Below, one piece after another: positions 40,095 through 45,276 of a DNA stretch of 45,276 nucleotides (position 1 is the first letter of the stretch; the number at the start of each line of letters is the position of its first letter). The position numbers and the translations under genes were made by a program. The notes under the pieces were generated by a model. The model saw only the letters and a list, made by a program, of their open reading frames with translations. It was not told the origin of the DNA and made no database searches. Location of the stretch: assembly GCA_030696155.1 (NCBI GenBank), contig JAUYSY010000106.1, forward strand, positions 1 through 45,276, read 5' to 3'. The stretch is from Alphaproteobacteria bacterium. GTDB lineage: Bacteria; Pseudomonadota; Alphaproteobacteria; JAUXUR01.

Positions 40095-42839
40095 TTATTC
40101 AACGTCATCACCATCAATTTTGCTTAACAAATCCTTAATACTTTTTGATCGCCCAAACCCAATCCTACCTACGTTTGAATGAGCTGGCTTATGCATCTTC
40201 AAAATATTATCACCCACCTCAAAATTAATATTTGATCCTTTTGATGGCGTCATTTTTGTTTTATACTCCTTACCTAACACATTCATAAGACGCATAAATT
40301 GTGCATGAGATGCTTTTGATACATAAGAACCCTTAAATCTATCAAGTAATTTTTGCTCTTTCTTTTTTTTGGGCTTTTTTCTGGATTGCACTTCAACTTG
40401 TCCATTATTAACTTCGGACTCATCTTTAGTAGATATAGCTATTTTTCGAGCTTGATGTGCTCTATGAATTGCAACAGGATCAATATCTTGATACGCGTCC
40501 AAATCTGTTGGAGTTTCTATAATTATGGTTGGATTTTCAACAGAATCATCTTCATTATCTGAATCCGATGATGTCTCTTCAGGTTGATCAGGATATTGTT
40601 CTATTTCGGCCATTATAGACTGAATTGTTTCTTTAAAATCATCATACATTTCGGACACTTCGAAAGGTTGCTCTAATACTATTACAGAAGAATCTGAATT
40701 TAAAGAATCAATCTGTTCTGGTATTTGAAAAAAACCTAACATAAGTTTAGCATTTTCTGATGCCTTGCATTCACTATTATTTGAAAGTTCACAAAGAATT
40801 TCATGAGATTTTTTTAAATCTTTAGGTGCCGCTTTTGAAAAACCTGACATTGTTAAGATAGAGTAAATAAAACTTGCCTGCGCAATACCTGCTTCATGGG
40901 CTTTTTTAGTACACTCAAAAACTTCTTCTTCAGTAATATTCTGTCTGTAATATTCAAAACAATCATCTCGATAGAAAAAATACTTCATACCAATTAAAGT
41001 CATAGCATCTAAATTACCCAAACGTGCCGCTTTGATCATATAATCCCAAGACTTTTTAGGATTATATCCTTCTTCTTCAAACTCATAGAGCTCCCCATAA
41101 AGTAATGCTAATTTATACATTAAATCAGCATCATCTTTGAACTCAGGAAGCTTTAATAATTCCAAACAAATTTTTTCTGCTGCTTTTTTTGACTGTTGCG
41201 TAACCTCAAAACCAGCAACACCAAACATATAGATATATACTAAGTTTTTACCCGCAATTTCTGATTTAGATGCTATTTTTGTATAATATTCAATAATTTT
41301 ATTAAAGTCTTTTTTATAGTCACCTAATTCTTTCAAATGCGCTTCAGCCATAATTTCAGCGCAACGCACCTCATCAATATTTTCTTCGAAACCTTTTTGA
41401 ATAATTTCAAGAAGTTTTTGTTGTGTGTTTAGGCTTAAGTAATTAATAAAATTTGTATATATTAAACAGCATTTTTTTAAAGCAATCTCTTTAAAGGCAT
41501 CTTTATCAATTGAATTCATATCAGAGATATTAAAAAAAGCTTCATAACACATTGATACAAGTTTTTCGCTTAATTCTGTTATTTTTTTTAAATCTTGCAC
41601 TGGATTTTGAGTTTCATTATCAACTTCATTATAGAGCCGAATTGCACAAAGACATTTAGCATCCATCCATCCATTATAAGATGCTTGTTCATACCAAAAA
41701 TCAGCTTTTTCTTTATTTGTATTTATATTGATTGTGTGCGCATATTTTTTATTTTGCATGTTTGCAGCGTCTAATTCAGATTTACGAAATTCGCAATGTT
41801 CATTTTTAGGGTCATAAAGCATCGCTAAATAAAATTGCATTTTAGGGTGATTTTTATACGCAAAAAGATGAAGCAACGCCATTAAGTGATCTGAAGTATT
41901 TACTGTTAAGTTAATTTGATAATTACATTGTTCTAAAGTTTTTGTGTACTTAAATGGATTCAAAATCTCATCTTCACAAGATGACACAAGTAATAAATGA
42001 GCAATTTTAAGTTGTGCCTCTTCACTTCCCCATGAAGCCGCCTTAAGAAGAGCACTCAAATAAAAAGATGGATCCTTGCTATTTTTTTCAAGTTTCATTA
42101 ACAATGTATAAACGGACTGGATAGAATTTATATCGTCATTTTTACATATCAACTTGTTCATAAGAGAAAAATTATTAAAATATTTTTCACCCACACCAGG
42201 ATTCATTGATCCATAAATATAATTTTTATATTGTTCTTTTTCCCTTACATTTTTTATTGATTCAATTTTATATATGAAAGATTTTATAGCGTCAATGTCA
42301 CCATTACTTGATGCTGTAAAATAATAATGATGAATCGTTACATCTTTTCTTAATGATGGGTTTTTTATTTCTAAAAAAATATCTTTATTTTCAATTTTGT
42401 TTTCGAAAATGAGCTTTCCTGTAAGATATTGAGCTCTCGATATCTTTTCAATTCTTAAGTCTTCAAGTTCTTTCTGTTCTTTTTTTGTATTTATTTTTTT
42501 CTTTCCTTTGTTCACCTTAAGTTTATTAGTGATTTTTATATAAATCTTAGAAGCTGCTAAATTACCTTTTGTAAGCAAAGAAGATGTCTCGGTTAAATAA
42601 ATCAAATCATCAGAAGACAATGGCATGCTTCTTCCATCAATTGAACCTACATGATTTTTATATAGATCTAAAATATAAGGATGCGCATAAATATTACCCC
42701 CTTTTAATGGGTACAATTCTTGATAGGCCTCACGATATTTTTGTTGCTCGTAAAGGTTAACACCTTCATAAAAACCTGCAAAAACTGATTGAAAAAAAAC
42801 AAATGAAAACAATACGAAAGATATTGAAAAACGAAACAT
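40095..42839 (-). CDS. Large exported Sel1/TPR-like repeat protein with possible HicA-like C-terminal domain
   Basis: The 914-residue protein has a Sec signal peptide (MFRFSISFVLFSFVFFQSVFAG). It continues with helical repeats, of which the Sel1-like units are clearest (GSEEAQLKIAHLLL, NGWMDAKCLCAIRLYNE, GNLDAMTLIGMKYFF and AGIAQASFIYSIL). Such repeats bind proteins and are common in effectors and Legionella-type host-entry proteins. An acidic, low-complexity segment follows (about 730-820). The last ~70 residues (SKGSNINFEVGDNILKMHKP and RSKSIKDLLSKI) resemble HicA-type mRNA interferases, but the catalytic histidine of the GSH motif is Asn here. The ribosome site is weak. The 281-bp region upstream is AT-rich without recognisable sites. 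Confidence 0.75.
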   Translation of the reverse strand: MFRFSISFVLFSFVFFQSVFAGFYEGVNLYEQQKYREAYQELYPLKGGNIYAHPYILDLYKNHVGSIDGRSMPLSSDDLIYLTETSSLLTKGNLAASKIYIKITNKLKVNKGKKKINTKKEQKELEDLRIEKISRAQYLTGKLIFENKIENKDIFLEIKNPSLRKDVTIHHYYFTASSNGDIDAIKSFIYKIESIKNVREKEQYKNYIYGSMNPGVGEKYFNNFSLMNKLICKNDDINSIQSVYTLLMKLEKNSKDPSFYLSALLKAASWGSEEAQLKIAHLLLVSSCEDEILNPFKYTKTLEQCNYQINLTVNTSDHLMALLHLFAYKNHPKMQFYLAMLYDPKNEHCEFRKSELDAANMQNKKYAHTININTNKEKADFWYEQASYNGWMDAKCLCAIRLYNEVDNETQNPVQDLKKITELSEKLVSMCYEAFFNISDMNSIDKDAFKEIALKKCCLIYTNFINYLSLNTQQKLLEIIQKGFEENIDEVRCAEIMAEAHLKELGDYKKDFNKIIEYYTKIASKSEIAGKNLVYIYMFGVAGFEVTQQSKKAAEKICLELLKLPEFKDDADLMYKLALLYGELYEFEEEGYNPKKSWDYMIKAARLGNLDAMTLIGMKYFFYRDDCFEYYRQNITEEEVFECTKKAHEAGIAQASFIYSILTMSGFSKAAPKDLKKSHEILCELSNNSECKASENAKLMLGFFQIPEQIDSLNSDSSVIVLEQPFEVSEMYDDFKETIQSIMAEIEQYPDQPEETSSDSDNEDDSVENPTIIIETPTDLDAYQDIDPVAIHRAHQARKIAISTKDESEVNNGQVEVQSRKKPKKKKEQKLLDRFKGSYVSKASHAQFMRLMNVLGKEYKTKMTPSKGSNINFEVGDNILKMHKPAHSNVGRIGFGRSKSIKDLLSKIDGDDVE

Positions 42840-43120
42840 AACACACCAAATTATAATAAAAAAAATTACTTATACCACATAACATACAGTATATCAATAT
42901 TAATTTCAATTCTATTCAAAACAAAATACATATTTAACTTTACTATTTTATCTAACAGCGATAGATAAACCCGTTTGAAAATTACACTTTCAAAATAAGT
43001 TAAATTTGTAGCATAAAAAAAATAAAAATGTTAATTTTCATCTGAGATGTTTAATGATTCTCGCGAACCTTGAAAAACGTCAATAAATAGATCGTTAGCA
43101 TCAATTTTGAAAGATATTTA

Positions 43121-43915
43121 ATGTTTAAATTTAAAACACCATTAAGACCAAAACCACCCCAAAAACTAAAGATAAAAATTCGCGAAAAAGTGCGCGCCGA
43201 TCATCTTTTAGTAACATTGGGCATTGCAGAAAACAGAAGCAAGGCGCAAGCCTTTATCAAAGATGGCCATATATTTCATGGTGATGTCCCCATCGAAAAA
43301 GGGGGAGAACTTTTCCCAGCCGATACGATTTTGGACTATAAAGGCAAGACACATTCCTGGGTATCCCGTGGGGGATTAAAGCTTGATTATGCGTTGCAAT
43401 TTTTTAATCTATCACCTGAAAACAAAATATGTATGGATGTTGGTGCTTCAACAGGTGGTTTTACACAAGTTTTACTTGAAAAAGGCGCTTCTAAAGTTTA
43501 TGCCATTGATGTTGGGCATGACCAACTTGATTTCTCATTACAAGACGATTCGCGCGTTATCAATATTGAGCGTATGAATGCACGCGCCTTAACGAGTGTT
43601 GAAATCCCTGAAAAAATTGATGTAATTGTTTGTGATACAAGCTTTATAAGTCTTATCAAAGTACTTGAAACACCCTTAACTTTTGCGCAAAAAGATGCGT
43701 GGCTTGTAGCGCTTATTAAACCCCAATTTGAAGTCGGCAAAGGTTTTGTGGGTAAAGGTGGGATTGTACGAGAACCTGATTTACACGAAAAATCAATTCA
43801 AGATGTTTCTATTTGGCTTGAAACACAAAATTGGAAAATTTTGGGTGTTACAGAAAGTCCTATTTTAGGATCCAATGGAAATAAAGAATTTCTGATTGCT
43901 TCTATTAAACTTTAA
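43121..43915 (+). CDS. tlyA: TlyA family RNA methyltransferase
   Basis: The 264-residue protein has an N-terminal S4 RNA-binding domain (KVRADHLLVTLGIAENRSKA and FIKDGHIFHG) followed by an FtsJ-type SAM methyltransferase: MDVGASTGGFTQVLLEKGAS (SAM loop), VYAIDVGHDQL, VCDTSFISL and LIKPQFEVGKGFVG. TlyA methylates rRNA 2'-O positions (C1409 of 16S and C1920 of 23S in Mycobacterium), while the hemolysin label is historical. The N-terminal 20 residues before the S4 domain are basic and may be an extension. The ribosome site is weak. It is not linked to dxs, with which it is often paired in alphaproteobacteria. Confidence 0.93.
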   Translation: MFKFKTPLRPKPPQKLKIKIREKVRADHLLVTLGIAENRSKAQAFIKDGHIFHGDVPIEKGGELFPADTILDYKGKTHSWVSRGGLKLDYALQFFNLSPENKICMDVGASTGGFTQVLLEKGASKVYAIDVGHDQLDFSLQDDSRVINIERMNARALTSVEIPEKIDVIVCDTSFISLIKVLETPLTFAQKDAWLVALIKPQFEVGKGFVGKGGIVREPDLHEKSIQDVSIWLETQNWKILGVTESPILGSNGNKEFLIASIKL

Positions 43916-43927
43916 CATATTTTTTAC

Positions 43928-43956
43928 TTGTTTTTTTATTTTTTTTGTATGATAAT
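43928..43956 (+). promoter_or_regulatory. Sigma-70-type promoter of the second exported protease gene
   Basis: TTGTTT (43928-43933) and GATAAT (43951-43956) are 17 bases apart and end 38 bases before the ATG at 43995. The region is very AT-rich, so the assignment is tentative. Confidence 0.45.
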
Positions 43957-43994
43957 TTAATATAATTTAAATTTTATACATTAAGGATTAAAAA

Positions 43995-45125
43995 ATGACT
44001 AAAATTAAATCGTTTCTGTCACTTACAATTATTTTGTCTTCTTTTATAAACGCTTCTTTTGCAATGCGTCATGTTTTAATAGAAGGAAAGCCATTTAGCG
44101 ATAGAACAATAGAAATGGAAGCTGAGATACAAAAAGATTTTCCCTATGTTTTGCCAGGAATTGCAAGATTTACAGAAGGAAATGCGCACCACATTATGTA
44201 TCATTCTTTTATTGCCATTCAACCAAATGTACTTCTTACTTGTGCCCATGAAATTGTAGAACACATCAAAAATAAGAAAAATTATAAAAAAACAAAGACT
44301 TCTGAGTTTCAAACTGAGTTATTTATAAAAGGAAAAAAATATAACGCACATTGGGTTATTCATCCATCATATGTAAATCCTCCTGATTCATTAATTAAAA
44401 ATATCGGCTTTACAGAAGATATTGAATCAAACAGAACTTTGATTGAAAGTGCAATTGGTGCGACTGCGCAACCACAATATGATACAGCCCTTGTTTTTTT
44501 AGACGAAGCAATTGAAGGCCTTGATGTTTTTGCAAATCTTTCAGCATCTGAACCAGTACCAGCAATCGAAGCAGAAGCAAAATTAATTGCTTGTGGATTT
44601 ATGGCTACCAACAATAAAATACAATCAAATGATGCTAGTAAACTTGAACATAAAGATGAAAAGTTTATGGCTTTAAATAATTTGTTTTTAACTAAGAGCC
44701 TGCGGGAAAATGAACCTCTAAATGCATTTAAATTTATGAAAAGACAAACAGGGAACATCAAAATATTTTTTGATGAACAAAAATCTGCGTTTGCTTCAAT
44801 TCAACCTTATCCAAAAGGTGATTCAGAAACTTTGTTTTTGTATCCTTCAGATTACACAGCGATCATTGATCCTGTCGCAGTCGTTCAAGGTGATTCAGGC
44901 GGTGCTTTGCTTTTAAATGAAAATGAGCGTTTCGTCGTAAAAGGTGTAAACTCTTCTCATACCCACGTATCATTACAACAAATGCCTGACGATCAATATG
45001 CTGAACTTTTTGGCGCTGATTATCAAATACCTAATAAAACCTATTTTGCACCTATTGCCATGAGTAAAAATTGGATTGACGAAAAATTAGCCGAACGCCA
45101 GATATCAATAGAATGGGCTCAATAA
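43995..45125 (+). CDS. Exported trypsin-like serine protease
   Basis: The 376-residue protein has a Sec signal peptide (MTKIKSFLSLTIILSSFINA-SFA). The S1-type catalytic residues are in order: H85 in LLTCAHEIVEH, D163 in QYDTALVFLD and S301 in QGDSGGALLL. The spacing between His and Asp (78) and Asp and Ser (138) is larger than in trypsin, so long loops are inserted (about 90-150 and 210-280). AAGGATTAAAA lies upstream of the ATG. It may share a broad role with the other trypsin-like protease at 29955-31145, which has the same plan but little obvious sequence identity. The substrate is unknown, and it may act in the periplasm or in the host. Confidence 0.87.
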   Translation: MTKIKSFLSLTIILSSFINASFAMRHVLIEGKPFSDRTIEMEAEIQKDFPYVLPGIARFTEGNAHHIMYHSFIAIQPNVLLTCAHEIVEHIKNKKNYKKTKTSEFQTELFIKGKKYNAHWVIHPSYVNPPDSLIKNIGFTEDIESNRTLIESAIGATAQPQYDTALVFLDEAIEGLDVFANLSASEPVPAIEAEAKLIACGFMATNNKIQSNDASKLEHKDEKFMALNNLFLTKSLRENEPLNAFKFMKRQTGNIKIFFDEQKSAFASIQPYPKGDSETLFLYPSDYTAIIDPVAVVQGDSGGALLLNENERFVVKGVNSSHTHVSLQQMPDDQYAELFGADYQIPNKTYFAPIAMSKNWIDEKLAERQISIEWAQ

Positions 45126-45129
45126 ATTA

Positions 45130-45276
45130 TATACCCAAATGATTTGGAAATGCTGATTTTTTAGGCATGAGATTTGAGGTGATTTTTGATGCCGAAAATT
45201 TCGACAGATAATTGTTTTACCTTAGAAATTTTTGGTTCAAAAAGCGACCAAAGGTCATCGGCTAAAAACGGTAGTT
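45130..45276. mobile_element. Possible edge of a mobile element running off the window
   Basis: The 19-bp TATACCCAAATGATTTGGA (also at 29923-29941) starts five bases past the protease stop. After it, two frames stay open to the window end. The plus frame from ATG 45189, with GAGGTG upstream, reads MPKISTDNCFTLEIFGSKSD. The minus frame runs in from 45274 to a stop at 45161-45163 and includes ADDLWSLFEPKISKVKQLSV, which recalls the DDxW-xxIEPLxP start of IS5-type transposases. The assignment to a transposase is weak. Confidence 0.35.

Noticed and set aside
1-45276. CRISPR array, rRNA or tRNA genes
   Set aside because: No regularly spaced short direct repeats and no rRNA segments or convincing cloverleaf folds were seen on either strand.

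Overview
The window is an AT-rich piece of an alphaproteobacterial chromosome. Gene order supports this: metG-tatD-MBL hydrolase, rpsB-tsf-pyrH-frr-uppS-cdsA-dxr-rseP, rpmF-plsX-fabH-ihfA-merR next to yceD/UQCC/bamE, and a split pntAA-pntAB-pntB transhydrogenase. Low GC, many genes for predicted exported proteins, a biotin importer, an exported DUF2608/HAD-like protein, a patatin and many palindromic repeats suggest a host-associated lineage of the Holosporales/Rickettsiales type. That placement is inference; no rRNA or tRNA gene is present to confirm it.

Layout: 1-585 is the 3' end of prfB plus a DUF4286 gene. 658-4809 holds a small exported protein, a two-gene signalling pair (REC-HDOD regulator and soluble hybrid histidine kinase) and an exported kinase-fold protein. 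4908-7980 is the metG-tatD-MBL operon. 8062-13599 is an accessory block of four exported proteins of unknown role: one with an internal tandem duplication, two unrecognised, and one DUF2608/HAD-like. bioY and phhB follow. 15046-22721 is the translation/isoprenoid/phospholipid cluster, interrupted by palindromic repeats. 22800-26083 holds ybjQ, an unknown exported protein and an exported patatin phospholipase. 26239-29789 is the rpmF-plsX-fabH-ihfA-merR operon (minus strand). 29955-31145 is an exported trypsin-like protease gene lying between rpmF and yceD. 31434-33078 holds yceD, UQCC and bamE. 33568-36436 carries an exported S9 peptidase and a small exported protein. 36603-39682 is the pnt operon. 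40095-45125 carries a large exported Sel1-type protein, a TlyA-type methyltransferase and a second exported trypsin-like protease. The last 150 bases look like the edge of a mobile element.

Two themes stand out. First, about thirteen genes for predicted secreted or periplasmic proteins (two trypsin-like proteases, an S9 peptidase, a patatin, a kinase-fold protein, a DUF2608 protein, a Sel1 protein and several unknowns) are scattered one or two at a time between conserved operons, each with its own AT-rich flank. Second, the intergenic DNA carries several distinct repeat families: three copies of a ~143-bp TA-flanked MITE with 17-bp terminal inverted repeats, a 105-bp family with two copies, REP-like and composite palindromes, hairpins of the CTGGACCCTGGATC type, and a pair of 37-bp direct repeats. 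One MITE copy sits exactly in the bamE stop codon and leaves the protein length unchanged. The rpsB and pyrH leaders can also be drawn as stem-loops.
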